Shown: piece after piece, positions 50,543-58,806 of the stretch
Layout: every line of letters begins with the position of its first letter
How positions within the stretch are numbered: position 1 is the first letter of the stretch
Source of the DNA: a virus
Strand: one strand, 5' to 3'
DNA: 64,000 bases
IMG/VR virus record: IMGVR_UViG_3300028920_000065
Coordinates: 1-64,000 of that record
Notes under the pieces: generated by a model
Seen by the model: only the letters and a program-made list of their open reading frames with translations
Told to the model about the DNA's origin: nothing
Databases searched by the model: none
Position numbers and translations under genes: made by a program

Positions 50543-51946
50543 ATGACAGAAAAAAACATTCCTCTTCATGAAATGGCATCCGAGGATCGTATAGATTCCG
50601 TTAGGAGCATTCTTGAAGAACACAAAGTTCCAGAAAAAAACTGGAAACTGACATCTTTTTTAATGGGTGTTGGAATTGAAGAAGCAGAGAAAAATGGTGT
50701 AAATCTTGATGAAGCAGCAGGAAATGTAACAAGTGATGTTGAAGTTATTGCAAAAATGATGCAACCAATGATTACTCGTGGATTTGGACAGACAGCAGCA
50801 GCAGAAATATGCGGTGTATGGCCTATGAAATCTGACCAAGGTAAAATTGCTTACATGACTAATCATTTCACAAATGATCAAGCAAATCCTGTAAAAAGTA
50901 GCGATGGTCAAGTTTTAACACTTGCAGATTCTTCAGCATTTACAGCAGGAGCAACAATTTCTAATAGTACTGCAAGTGCTATTGGTACTGTTCGCTATGT
51001 ACAAAGTGAAGCACACACAATTTTTGTTGAACTAAGTTCTGGTTCTTTTGGTGTAGGTGACAGTGTTGATGATGCTAGTCCTTATGTTGCTGAGGAATCA
51101 ACTGTTTCAGTGAAATATACAACAGAAATTGCACAAAATGTTTTTTCCAGTTATAGTGAATTTGCTACTATTCTTGCTGGTGAAAATGCTTCAACAACTA
51201 TAAAAGAAGTTGAGCTTGAAGTTAATTTAAAAAGTGTTGAAGCTGAAAATCATAAACTTAGAACTCGCTATAGCAGAGAATTTGAAGCACGGATGAGAGA
51301 TTATTATGGTCTTGATGCTGATGGTCTTACTGATTCAGTTATGGCTATGGCTTTTAAACAAGAACTTAATAGACGAATATTCCAAGAAGTACTTGATGCT
51401 TCAACTTCTGGTGGAACTTCAACATGGGATTATAATGTCGATTCAGATGGTAGATGGGAAGAAGAAAAAATTAAAACTCTCATGACAAAATTAAATTTTG
51501 AATCTGCTGATATTCTTCAAGCAAATTTCATGGAAGCTGGTAATTACATTGTTATGGATCCAATCACTTTCAGTTTTTGTAAATCTTATGGTTATATAGA
51601 TATGAGTATGCTTGAAGGTAACATGGCTCAGCCTATGAAATACCCCTTTGTTGGTATTCTTAATGGTCTTTTTAGAGTTTATGTTAATCCTTGGTTAAGA
51701 TCTAGAACTCTTTCAATTGGTATGAAGGATTTCTCAGGTGATCCTGCTGCTGAAACTAGAGCTGGAATATTTTTCAATCCTTATCTTGCAATGGATATTA
51801 CTAAAACAATCCAAGATGCAAACGGTCAACCTGTTAAATTTGCTTGGAGTATGTATGGTTTTACTGCTCATCCTTTAGCTGCAACAAGTGGAACAAATGA
51901 TTTCTTTAGACGTGTAAACGTTTCTAATCTTCCTAATCATGCTTAA
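50543..51946 (+). CDS. 23: Major capsid protein gp23-like
   Basis: 467 aa (T4 gp23 is 521). Recognisable blocks: QPMITRGFGQTAAAEICGVW (about residues 73-92), YTTEIAQNV, EVNLKSVEAENHKLRTRYS (about 227-245), QEVLDAS, ADILQANFMEAGNYIVMDP (about 322), FRVYVNPWLRSRTLSIGMKD (about 374), and GIFFNPYLAMD. HK97 fold. An inserted beta-rich module at residues 131-182 (FTAGATISN ... GTVRY ... FGVGDSV) resembles segments of baseplate proteins downstream. Folding probably uses the phage GroEL/GroES. Followed by a strong terminator. Confidence 0.96.
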   Translation: MTEKNIPLHEMASEDRIDSVRSILEEHKVPEKNWKLTSFLMGVGIEEAEKNGVNLDEAAGNVTSDVEVIAKMMQPMITRGFGQTAAAEICGVWPMKSDQGKIAYMTNHFTNDQANPVKSSDGQVLTLADSSAFTAGATISNSTASAIGTVRYVQSEAHTIFVELSSGSFGVGDSVDDASPYVAEESTVSVKYTTEIAQNVFSSYSEFATILAGENASTTIKEVELEVNLKSVEAENHKLRTRYSREFEARMRDYYGLDADGLTDSVMAMAFKQELNRRIFQEVLDASTSGGTSTWDYNVDSDGRWEEEKIKTLMTKLNFESADILQANFMEAGNYIVMDPITFSFCKSYGYIDMSMLEGNMAQPMKYPFVGILNGLFRVYVNPWLRSRTLSIGMKDFSGDPAAETRAGIFFNPYLAMDITKTIQDANGQPVKFAWSMYGFTAHPLAATSGTNDFFRRVNVSNLPNHA

Positions 51947-51968
51947 TAATAAATCTTTTTAAACTCCT

Positions 51969-51998
51969 GGTCCCTTTTCGAAGGGACCTTTTTTTTTT
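51969..51998 (+). terminator. Rho-independent terminator after capsid gene
   Basis: GGTCCCTT, UUCG-type loop, AAGGGACC, then ten T. Perfect 8-bp stem; the strongest terminator in the window. Confidence 0.95.
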
Positions 51999-52025
51999 GA
52001 CTTTCTTAAAAAAATATATATAATA
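51998..52025 (+). promoter_or_regulatory. Early-type promoter
   Basis: TTGACT, 16-base spacer TTCTTAAAAAAATATA, TATAAT. It begins where the terminator T-run ends. Confidence 0.8.
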
Positions 52026-52048
52026 GAATAAATGTAATTGGGTTTAAA

Positions 52049-52219
52049 TTGAAAGAAGGAATTTTAGAGAATAGAATAAAGTATCAAAAACATAAACTAA
52101 AAAACATTTTAGAAAATTTTGATAAAGAATTGACTGAAATTGAAAATATGAAAAATCATGGGTTTGATAGAATTTTTGATGCTGGAAATAAAAAATTTAT
52201 TTTGGAGAGAGGAAAATGA
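52049..52219 (+). CDS. Small helical protein upstream of RNA ligase, 56 aa
   Basis: TTG start, no ATG until codon 34; ends TGA overlapping the ligase ATG (ATGA). Charged helical sequence (LENRIKYQKHKLKNILENF). The tight coupling and the promoter upstream support a real gene; the weak start lowers confidence. Confidence 0.5.
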   Translation: MKEGILENRIKYQKHKLKNILENFDKELTEIENMKNHGFDRIFDAGNKKFILERGK

Positions 52220-53238
52220 AGTATAAAAAATATAATAGTATTAAAAATATTTATGATGAATTATATATTGAAAAAATAAAAAATTTAAAATCTTCCCAAT
52301 CAGTATCTTGGGTTGTAACAGAAAAAATTCATGGATCTAATTTTGCCTTTATAACGAATGGAAAAAATGTTGTTTGCCAAACAAGAAAACATATTCTTAA
52401 AGAAAATGAAAAATTTTATAATTGGCAACTTGTCAGAGATGAAAACAAACAAAATATTTTAAATATGTTTAATTTGATAAGTGATAGGTTTTCTGATCCA
52501 TTAGATGAAGTTTATGTTTTTGGTGAATTGTTTGGTGGTCATTATCAGCATAAAGACGTAATCCAATCAAATACATCAATAAGATTACAAAAAGGAATAT
52601 CATATCATCCAGAAAATAAATTCATGGCATTTGATATTTTTATTCGTTTAAAAAATTTGAAAACGAGATGGTTGAATTATAAAGAATTTATTATCATTAC
52701 ATTATCAAGCAATATTATGACTGTTCCGGCTTTATTTATGGGAACATTAGAAGAATGTTTAGATTATCCAAATGCAATACACACTAAAGTTCCTCTTTAT
52801 TTTAATTTGCCTGAAATTGAAGATAATATAGCTGAAGGAATTGTTATAAAACCTTATTTTCCAATTTTTTTAGGAAAAAGTAGAATCATTTTAAAAAATA
52901 AAAATAATAAATTTAAAGAAAAAGTAAAAAAGAAAAAAAATAAAATAATACAAAATGAATTTTCTGAAATTCAATTGAAATATATAAATGAATATAATTT
53001 ATATTTGAGCAAAGAAAGATTTATAAATGCTGCTAGTAAAATTGGTGAACCAGATTTTGAAAAGTTTTCTCAATTTTCCAAAGAAATTTTTTTAGATGCT
53101 TTAAAAGATTTTTTAGAGGATAATCAATCTAATATCATATTAGAAATACCTAATAAAAATGAAAGAAAAAGAGTTATGAAGCAATTAAAAAAATTAGTTG
53201 ATTATTTTGTAAGAGATTATATCATGGGAAAAATTTAA
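52216..53238 (+). CDS. rnlB: RNA ligase 2 (T4 Rnl2/RnlB-like)
   Basis: 340 aa (T4 Rnl2 is 334). Nucleotidyltransferase motif I VTEKIHGSNFAF (nucleophile Lys, about residue 37) matches T4 AREKIHGTNFSL. Motif III YVFGELFGG (about 98), IIIa FMAFDIFI (about 138), IV EGIVIKP (about 213) and V RIILKNKNNKF (about 226) are in order. C-terminal helical domain contains SKIGEPDFEKF against T4 SKIGEIGPKDF. Joins nicked dsRNA, used in repair of host tRNA or phage RNA. Confidence 0.95.
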   Translation: MKYKKYNSIKNIYDELYIEKIKNLKSSQSVSWVVTEKIHGSNFAFITNGKNVVCQTRKHILKENEKFYNWQLVRDENKQNILNMFNLISDRFSDPLDEVYVFGELFGGHYQHKDVIQSNTSIRLQKGISYHPENKFMAFDIFIRLKNLKTRWLNYKEFIIITLSSNIMTVPALFMGTLEECLDYPNAIHTKVPLYFNLPEIEDNIAEGIVIKPYFPIFLGKSRIILKNKNNKFKEKVKKKKNKIIQNEFSEIQLKYINEYNLYLSKERFINAASKIGEPDFEKFSQFSKEIFLDALKDFLEDNQSNIILEIPNKNERKRVMKQLKKLVDYFVRDYIMGKI

Positions 53239-53257
53239 AATAATACTTTCTAACGAA

Positions 53258-53340
53258 CGAAAAATAATTATCTATACTCTGCTATTAAAAAGAACAGAAA
53301 ATCGCTATAAATTAAAATATGAAACTCTCAGAGTATATTT
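53258..53340 (+). repeat. Intergenic ~80-nt element, copy A
   Basis: Best-structured copy. TATACTCTG (53273-53281) pairs perfectly with CAGAGTATA (53329-53337), enclosing GCTATTAAAAAG and AAAATCGCTATAAATT, both shared with copy B. Lies after the RNA ligase gene. Confidence 0.7.
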
Positions 53341-53479
53341 TAAGTAGTTTGTATGGTAGTTTATATGTTTATCAAAGCAAATTGATCATTATATCATAAA
53401 ATTTATTTTATGTCAATATTTTTAATAAAAAATTTCTTTAATAAAAATAAAGCTTTATAAATTTATTTAAAAATATCAA

Positions 53480-53507
53480 TAGACATTCATAAAACATTTT
53501 ATATAAT
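53480..53507 (+). promoter_or_regulatory. Early-type promoter for the lipoprotein protease
   Basis: TAGACA, 16-base spacer TTCATAAAACATTTTA, TATAAT. Confidence 0.65.
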
Positions 53508-53559
53508 TACAATATTCCACTATGTGGACAGAATGATATATTATTAAAGGAGAAAAAAA

Positions 53560-54201
53560 ATGAAGAAATTAATTATTTTAATAATTTTCTTACTCTTTTC
53601 TTGTGCAACTCAATCTAAAAGGTCTTTGTTTCCAGCAAACACTCTTGCTAAAACAAAATCTGTTGTTATTGTTTGGGTCACAAAAATAGGGAAAGAAGGG
53701 GATAAATTAGTTCAGTTAAATGCCATGGGAACTGGTTTTGTAATTGCTCCCAAACATATTATGACAAATTATCATGTTGTTGATGGAAGTATTTTGACAA
53801 CAACAGAAAATTATAATGGGGATAAGATATATTCAACAGTTGTTTATGCAAATCCAGAAACAGATATAGCAATTTTAAAAATGGAAACTGACCCAGAAGG
53901 TTTAGAACCATTGGAAGTTGATACAGGAAGCAAAGTTGGTGATCAAATTCTGATCATTGGTCATCCTAGCCACGATTATTTTTTAAATGTAAGTGGAATC
54001 GTTTCAGCAATTAAATATCAAGGTGAGGTTTTAGAAATTCACACTGATGCAATGATTTATTATGGTTCAAGTGGATCTCCTATGATTAATACGGAAGGAA
54101 AAGTGATTGGAATTTCTGGAGGATTTTATTCTCAGAATAGAATTGGTATTGGTATTCATGCAAAACATATTATTGAAGCCATGAAAGCAATCGATTTATA
54201 A
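53560..54201 (+). CDS. Lipoprotein trypsin-like serine protease
   Basis: 213 aa. Signal peptide MKKLIILIIFLLFSC ends in a lipobox (Leu-Phe-Ser-Cys15), so the mature protein should be lipid-anchored at the cell envelope. Chymotrypsin/HtrA-like domain with the full triad: NYHVVDG (His72), ETDIAIL (Asp102), GSSGSP (Ser171). Oxyanion and barrel strands (GTGFVIAPKHIMTN, VGDQILIIGHPS) fit the DegP/V8 type; there is no PDZ domain. Rare in phages; it may alter host surface proteins, quality control or superinfection. Own early-type promoter; ATG with AAGGAGAAAAAAA. Confidence 0.9.
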   Translation: MKKLIILIIFLLFSCATQSKRSLFPANTLAKTKSVVIVWVTKIGKEGDKLVQLNAMGTGFVIAPKHIMTNYHVVDGSILTTTENYNGDKIYSTVVYANPETDIAILKMETDPEGLEPLEVDTGSKVGDQILIIGHPSHDYFLNVSGIVSAIKYQGEVLEIHTDAMIYYGSSGSPMINTEGKVIGISGGFYSQNRIGIGIHAKHIIEAMKAIDL

Positions 54202-54240
54202 TATTTTCTTAACAAAAATTATCATTCATGTTGTAATAAT

Positions 54241-54256
54241 GATATAAATAATTTTG
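54241..54256 (+). promoter_or_regulatory. Late-type promoter
   Basis: GATATAAATAATTTTG, before the metallophosphoesterase gene. Confidence 0.65.
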
Positions 54257-54277
54257 TTATATTTATGGAGGAAATAG

Positions 54278-55012
54278 ATGACTATATTTCTTACTGGAGA
54301 TTTACATGGACAAATTGATATTCAAAAATTGTCCAGTGATAATTTTTCTGAAGGAAAAACTTTAACAAAAAATGATTTTCTTATAGTTTTAGGAGATTTT
54401 GGTTTAATATTTCATGAACCAAGTCACAAAAATTATAGATCAGAAAAACATTGGTTAAATTGGCTTGAAAAAAAGCCATGGACAACCCTTTTTGTAGATG
54501 GAAATCATGAAAATTTTGATATAATAGAAAAATTACCAGAAGTTGAAATGTTTGGATCTAAAGTTGGAAAAGTGAATAATAGCATATACCATCTTAAAAG
54601 AGGAAATATTTATACAATAGAAAATAAAACTTTTCTTGCTCTTGGTGGAGCTGCATCAGTTGATAAGAATTCAAGATTATTTGATGAGAAAATTTATAAA
54701 CAAAAATTATGGTGGGATCAAGAACTTTGGACAAAAAAAGAAGAAAATTATTGCCTTGATATATTGGATAAAAATAATTGGAAAGTTGATTATGTTATTT
54801 CACATACTGCCCCAGATAAAATAATAGAAGATATGTTTCGTGATCATTGGTCATTTTCTCAAAGATTTAATGATCCTACAGCAAGATTTTTTGATTATCT
54901 TTATAGCAAAGCAAATTTAATATTTAAAAAGTGGTATTTTGGTCATTTTCATAAAAATAGAGAATTGAAAAAGTTTAGATGTTTATATGGAGATATTGTT
55001 AGATTAAATTAA
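54278..55012 (+). CDS. Metallophosphoesterase, 244 aa
   Basis: Calcineurin-like fold: FLTGDLHGQI (residues 4-13), IVLGDFGLIF (about 42), VDGNHENFD (about 76), then VISHTAPD (about 170) and YFGHFHKNREL (about 226) complete the metal site. This form, with FLALGGAASVD in the middle, is common as a small phage/prophage phosphoesterase of unknown substrate. ATG with GGAGGAAATAG. Third phosphoesterase of the window, unlike gp47 or the 364-aa protein. Confidence 0.9.
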   Translation: MTIFLTGDLHGQIDIQKLSSDNFSEGKTLTKNDFLIVLGDFGLIFHEPSHKNYRSEKHWLNWLEKKPWTTLFVDGNHENFDIIEKLPEVEMFGSKVGKVNNSIYHLKRGNIYTIENKTFLALGGAASVDKNSRLFDEKIYKQKLWWDQELWTKKEENYCLDILDKNNWKVDYVISHTAPDKIIEDMFRDHWSFSQRFNDPTARFFDYLYSKANLIFKKWYFGHFHKNRELKKFRCLYGDIVRLN

Positions 55013-55023
55013 AGGACGATATG

Positions 55024-55488
55024 ATGGGATGCGATATTCATTCATTTGCAGAAGTAAGAAAAGATGGTAAGTGGCAGTATACTGGAAATGTTTTTCGAGA
55101 CGATGAAATGATGAGAAAATATTCAAAAAAATATAAAACAGATGAAGTTTTCCTGTATAGAAATTATGGTTTGTTTGGATTTTTAGCAGATGTGAGAAAT
55201 TATAGTTGTGTTGAATCATTTGAAGCAAAAGGATGGCCAACTGATAGTGAATATTTTGATGTGATTAACCCAAACCAAGACTGTGATTTTCATACATATT
55301 CATATCTTACTCTTGAGGAACTTCTTGATTTTGATTATTCAAAAGAATTTGAAGATCAAAGGAGTCGAGTGAAATCAGCAATATCTTATAAAGAATTTCT
55401 AGGAGAGTTTTATTTTCAAAGACTTGAAGAATTAAAGAAACTTGGAAATCCATCTGATGTTAGAGTTGTTTTTTGGTTTGATAATTAA
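55024..55488 (+). CDS. MGCDIH-family phage protein
   Basis: 154 aa from the ATG at 55024 (the ATG at 55021 is closer to AAAGGACG). Opens MGCDIHSFAEVRKDGKWQY and has RNYGLFGFLADVRNYS (about 47-62), features I know from a widespread uncharacterised phage protein family beginning MGCDIH. The conserved Cys-Asp-x-His near the start and a C-D-F-H block later hint at metal binding. Function unknown. Confidence 0.75.
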   Translation: MGCDIHSFAEVRKDGKWQYTGNVFRDDEMMRKYSKKYKTDEVFLYRNYGLFGFLADVRNYSCVESFEAKGWPTDSEYFDVINPNQDCDFHTYSYLTLEELLDFDYSKEFEDQRSRVKSAISYKEFLGEFYFQRLEELKKLGNPSDVRVVFWFDN

Positions 55489-55501
55489 ACGTAGGAGAAT
55501 T

Positions 55502-55552
55502 ATGAGGTTAATAATCGCTGGCGGTAGAGATTTTAGGGATTATGAATTATAA
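55502..55552 (+). pseudogene. DUF2493 (SLOG-type) remnant
   Basis: ATG behind TAGGAGAATT. Reads MRLIIAGGRDFRDYEL and stops. The M-x-x-I-I-A-G-G-R-D-F opening is the conserved nucleotide-binding start of DUF2493 proteins, which normally continue for over 100 residues with a VSGGA-x-GAD motif. Nothing of the rest is visible nearby. A truncated relic with its start signals intact; its stop overlaps the next gene's start region. Confidence 0.7.
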
Positions 55553-55832
55553 AGAATATCTTGATCTTATCGATAAAATATCAATTGAAGATTTCAAAGA
55601 AATGAGATTATTTGAAATATTAACTTTCAACATGGTAACTGAAATGATTAGATGGTATGTTACAAATCTAATAGAAAATACATCAGAAACATACTTGAAA
55701 AATCATGTACTAGAATATTCTTTTTCTTTAGAAAAACTTAGTGAAGTTAGGAAAATATTAAAGAAACATATTCTTAATGGAAATATTAAATGTTTAAGTG
55801 AAAGGGTTGAAGTATTAGAGGAGGATGAGTAA
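55542..55832 (+). CDS. Hypothetical helical protein, 96 aa
   Basis: ATG within the DUF2493 remnant, with TAGGGATT upstream. All-helical, one Trp-Tyr patch (EMIRWYVTNL). Spaced so that its start uses sequence left by the deletion. Not recognised. Confidence 0.6.
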   Translation: MNYKEYLDLIDKISIEDFKEMRLFEILTFNMVTEMIRWYVTNLIENTSETYLKNHVLEYSFSLEKLSEVRKILKKHILNGNIKCLSERVEVLEEDE

Positions 55833-56039
55833 ATGAATTGTAAAAAATGTAATTCAAAAGAGACAAATTATCAACAAGAATATATTCATAATAGAAATGC
55901 GGGAACAATAAGAGAAATGGCGTATATTCATTGTAAAGACTGCAATCATAGAGAATTTATTTATGATATTTTTAAAGATAAAGACGGAAAAATCTATGAT
56001 GGTCAAGAGATTGTAAAAAAAGGTTTATTGTCGAATTGA
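55833..56039 (+). CDS. Zinc-ribbon protein, 68 aa
   Basis: CKKCNSKE (residues 3-6) and CKDCNHRE (about 34-37) give two CxxC knuckles around a beta ribbon. Starts directly after the previous stop codon with GAGGAGGATGAG upstream. Role unknown. Confidence 0.7.
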   Translation: MNCKKCNSKETNYQQEYIHNRNAGTIREMAYIHCKDCNHREFIYDIFKDKDGKIYDGQEIVKKGLLSN

Positions 56040-56095
56040 AAAAAGGATTCTTTTTGATAACCTAAATTCTTTTTACTAAAATTCTATAATGAAGA

Positions 56096-56143
56096 CATTG
56101 AATATTATGACTGACAGATAGTATTGTTTGAATTTCAATGTTT
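56096..56143 (+). other. Long imperfect hairpin in gap before baseplate operon
   Basis: ACATTG followed by AATATTA on the left arm; TAGTATT then CAATGT on the right, with a ten-base bulge and an 11-base loop including CTGACAG. No T-run, so not an ordinary terminator; could be a structured RNA. The gap 56040-56204 also holds the late promoter. Confidence 0.45.
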
Positions 56144-56170
56144 CTTTCTTTTCCTGGTTTTGTCAAGCTA

Positions 56171-56188
56171 AAATAAATAATAATGAAT
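56171..56188 (+). promoter_or_regulatory. Late-type promoter for gp25-like gene
   Basis: AAATAAATAATAATGAAT. Confidence 0.7.
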
Positions 56189-56204
56189 ATAATAGAGGAA
56201 TAAA

Positions 56205-56591
56205 ATGACACTAAAAACTTTTGATCCAAATCTTAGAAAAATATCTAATAATTCAATCGCTGAAAAAACTGGTGTTGATGCATTTATATTAATGTTACAA
56301 GATGTTATTGAAACAGAAATAGCTGAATGTCCAGAGGATATTAATAGAGGTACAAATATTTCAACTGATTATTTAAATGGTTCGGTAAATATGCTAAATT
56401 CTATGATTCTTGAAAATATTGTTTACCTTGCTATAAAAAATAATATACCAGAAATAGAAATTTCTGAGGATCAAATTGAAATTGTCGCTGATTATGATAA
56501 TGAGGAATATCTTTTTTATATTAGTGTTTCTTCTGAAAATCAAACAGAAGAGGATCAAGTATTATCATTTTCTTTGAATATTAAAAGATAA
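56205..56591 (+). CDS. 25: Baseplate wedge protein gp25-like
   Basis: 128 aa (T4 gp25 is 132). The layout fits the gp25/lysozyme-like wedge family: a D-I-N-R-G-T-N segment (residues 44-51) where T4 has FDPEFGCDL, a helix LENIVYLAIKN, IPEIEISEDQIEIVADYD, then a final strand pair. The position immediately before gp6 supports the call, since gp25 and gp6 contact each other in the wedge. Similarity by eye is modest. ATG with AGAGGAATAAA. Confidence 0.6.
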   Translation: MTLKTFDPNLRKISNNSIAEKTGVDAFILMLQDVIETEIAECPEDINRGTNISTDYLNGSVNMLNSMILENIVYLAIKNNIPEIEISEDQIEIVADYDNEEYLFYISVSSENQTEEDQVLSFSLNIKR

Positions 56592-56600
56592 TCCATAAAT

Positions 56601-56617
56601 ATAAATAATTCTGAATG
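56601..56617 (+). promoter_or_regulatory. Late-type promoter for gp6
   Basis: ATAAATAATTCTGAAT with the same 20-base leader as gp14 (40471). Confidence 0.8.
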
Positions 56618-56637
56618 AATTTATTGGAGAGAATTTA

Positions 56638-58803
56638 ATGGCTGATAGAATATTAATTAATCAAGCGGATTTAGATTTAATTGAGCAGAATCTTATTACA
56701 TATCTTAATGCAGATGGTTCACCATTTAAGGGCTATAATTTTAAATCAGGTCCACTTGCTGGAATCATAAGAATTGCAAAATTTATTATAAGAAATCTTT
56801 CTTTTCAACTCAATAAAACTGTTCAAGAAATATTTCTTGATACTGCAACTCTTGATGAGGTCATTTATTCGTTAATAAAAAATTTTAATTTTATTCCAGG
56901 TTTGAATCGTCCAGCAAAAAAATATTTAAAAATGAAATTTGATTTAAAATCAGCAGGACTTGTTCCTTCATCATCTGATCATTTTAAAGTTTATTGGAAC
57001 ACAGCACAATATACAAGTTCATATAATTTTATTCCGACACTTAGAGATAAATGGCAGGAGGAGTATTATACAAATGCTTCTGCATCTGATTATGTTGATC
57101 AAAATATGTTTTATTATTACATGCAAAGAATAACAACCGAAACTGAAGATTATCTTGCTGCTATTATGCCAGTTTATCAGGCAGATTGGACGCATTCTGA
57201 ATGGACTTTTAATTCCGTTACTATGTCTCAAGAATTTGAATTGAAAGATGGATCCTCTAATTATTATGGAGATAAAGTTGTTGCTGAATCAATTAGAGTT
57301 TTTGTAAAGGAATTATCTGGAACATGGTATGAATACAAAAATATTAGATTAGGACTATTTGATTATGATACATTAAGGGCATTTAGGATTAATTATGATA
57401 CAGCAAAAGGATTAACAATAGAATTTAATATTGATCATCTTTCGCGTGAAATTCAAGATACTGAAACAGTAAGAATATTTTATGCAATTACTGAAGGTGA
57501 TGATATTAATGAGGTCACTGGTGATAATGTTTTTAATAACACAAAATTTAATGATTTACAAATTTATTCAGTTGATCCAACTGGAACAGCAACTTCTATT
57601 TTCGAGTCACTATCGAATGGTACATCTATTTCTCCATTGACAGCGTATGCAACTTATTTTTCATCTTTTCTTGTAGATGGTGAAGCAATGATTATGGATG
57701 ATGAAAGTACAAATACAACACACCTCGCATATTTTGATAATGGAGTAGGACCTCAAGATATTACATCAATTAAAAAATCAGCTCCACTTTTTTATGTTAC
57801 ACAAGGAAGGGCGGTTACTGAGGATGATTATAATTTTCTTTTAGATTCAAAATTTGTAGAATACAAGGATATTAAAGCATGGGGAGGTCAGCGGGAATTT
57901 TATGATATGACTGAATTAATAACTGATGAAATTGATTCTGCTTTAAGCTATGATCCAGCAACTTCAATATATTCTGGAACTTTTGATGATGTTTTTTCAG
58001 CTGTGACAAATATTTTATTGCAACAATATTCAAATGGAGCATTGACAGTAAATTCAGTTGATTATCAATCAATTCAAGATGGAAAATATCGTTCTGATAG
58101 AGGATTTGTTTATTATTCATTTTTTGATGATAATTTTCAATTTGTTTCAACATCTGAAAATAAATCTGAAATAGTTCAATATCTCGATCAATATAAAATA
58201 TTGACTATGTATTATAAATATCTTGATCCTGTTTTTGTTTTATTAAAACCAAGGGTTGTAATGACAATTAACAAAGGATATACAAAATCTTTTAATATTT
58301 ATGAAATGAAACAGAACATCTATAATTGGTTTAATTCTGATATTGCTTTTGATAGAAAGATTGATTTGAAAGAATTGAATTCTTACTTATTATCGTTTGA
58401 TGAAGTCGATGCCGTCGATTCAATAGGATTTACAGCAAAATTAAAGATTAAAACTCCTGATACAGTTGATGATTATGCTTATATTAGAGCATTTAATAAA
58501 TTTTCCGGTGAATTGAATAATAAACCAATAAAAGTTTTCAATGGAACTTCATTAGTTGAATTAGCGACAATTTCAACCAATGATGGAAATGTTAATATTA
58601 CTGTTGGTGGATCAAATATTTCCTATACTGATTCAGCAAATATTCAAAAAGGAATTGTAAGATTTCAACCATGGTCAGATTTATTAAATTATTCATATTT
58701 TTATATAGATGAAATATCATTTGCATCATTTAAACTGAGGAGTATTAGAGAATCAGTTCTTGGTGTTGAAAATGTCAATGATATATCTTTGGTTTTGGAG
58801 TAA
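56638..58803 (+). CDS. 6: Baseplate wedge protein gp6-like
   Basis: 721 aa (T4 gp6 is 660). APLFYVTQGRAVTEDDYNFL (about residues 381-400) is the hallmark of gp6/J-like proteins (T4-type Y-x-T-Q-x-R-A-V-T-x-x-D-Y). N-terminal N-Q-A-D-L-D-x-I ... AKFIIRNLSFQLNKTVQEIF is also typical. In the C-terminal region, KSFNIYEMKQNIYNWF and a late beta domain contact neighbouring wedges. Gp6 rings hold the baseplate together. Confidence 0.92.
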   Translation: MADRILINQADLDLIEQNLITYLNADGSPFKGYNFKSGPLAGIIRIAKFIIRNLSFQLNKTVQEIFLDTATLDEVIYSLIKNFNFIPGLNRPAKKYLKMKFDLKSAGLVPSSSDHFKVYWNTAQYTSSYNFIPTLRDKWQEEYYTNASASDYVDQNMFYYYMQRITTETEDYLAAIMPVYQADWTHSEWTFNSVTMSQEFELKDGSSNYYGDKVVAESIRVFVKELSGTWYEYKNIRLGLFDYDTLRAFRINYDTAKGLTIEFNIDHLSREIQDTETVRIFYAITEGDDINEVTGDNVFNNTKFNDLQIYSVDPTGTATSIFESLSNGTSISPLTAYATYFSSFLVDGEAMIMDDESTNTTHLAYFDNGVGPQDITSIKKSAPLFYVTQGRAVTEDDYNFLLDSKFVEYKDIKAWGGQREFYDMTELITDEIDSALSYDPATSIYSGTFDDVFSAVTNILLQQYSNGALTVNSVDYQSIQDGKYRSDRGFVYYSFFDDNFQFVSTSENKSEIVQYLDQYKILTMYYKYLDPVFVLLKPRVVMTINKGYTKSFNIYEMKQNIYNWFNSDIAFDRKIDLKELNSYLLSFDEVDAVDSIGFTAKLKIKTPDTVDDYAYIRAFNKFSGELNNKPIKVFNGTSLVELATISTNDGNVNITVGGSNISYTDSANIQKGIVRFQPWSDLLNYSYFYIDEISFASFKLRSIRESVLGVENVNDISLVLE

Positions 58804-58806
58804 TAA

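Larger units (their letters stand above)
53239..53559. other. Intergenic stretch, 321 bp
   Basis: Contains repeat element copy A (53258-53340), an A+T-only tract to about 53475, then an early-type promoter (53480-53507) for the protease gene. No further open frame that I can support. Confidence 0.7.
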
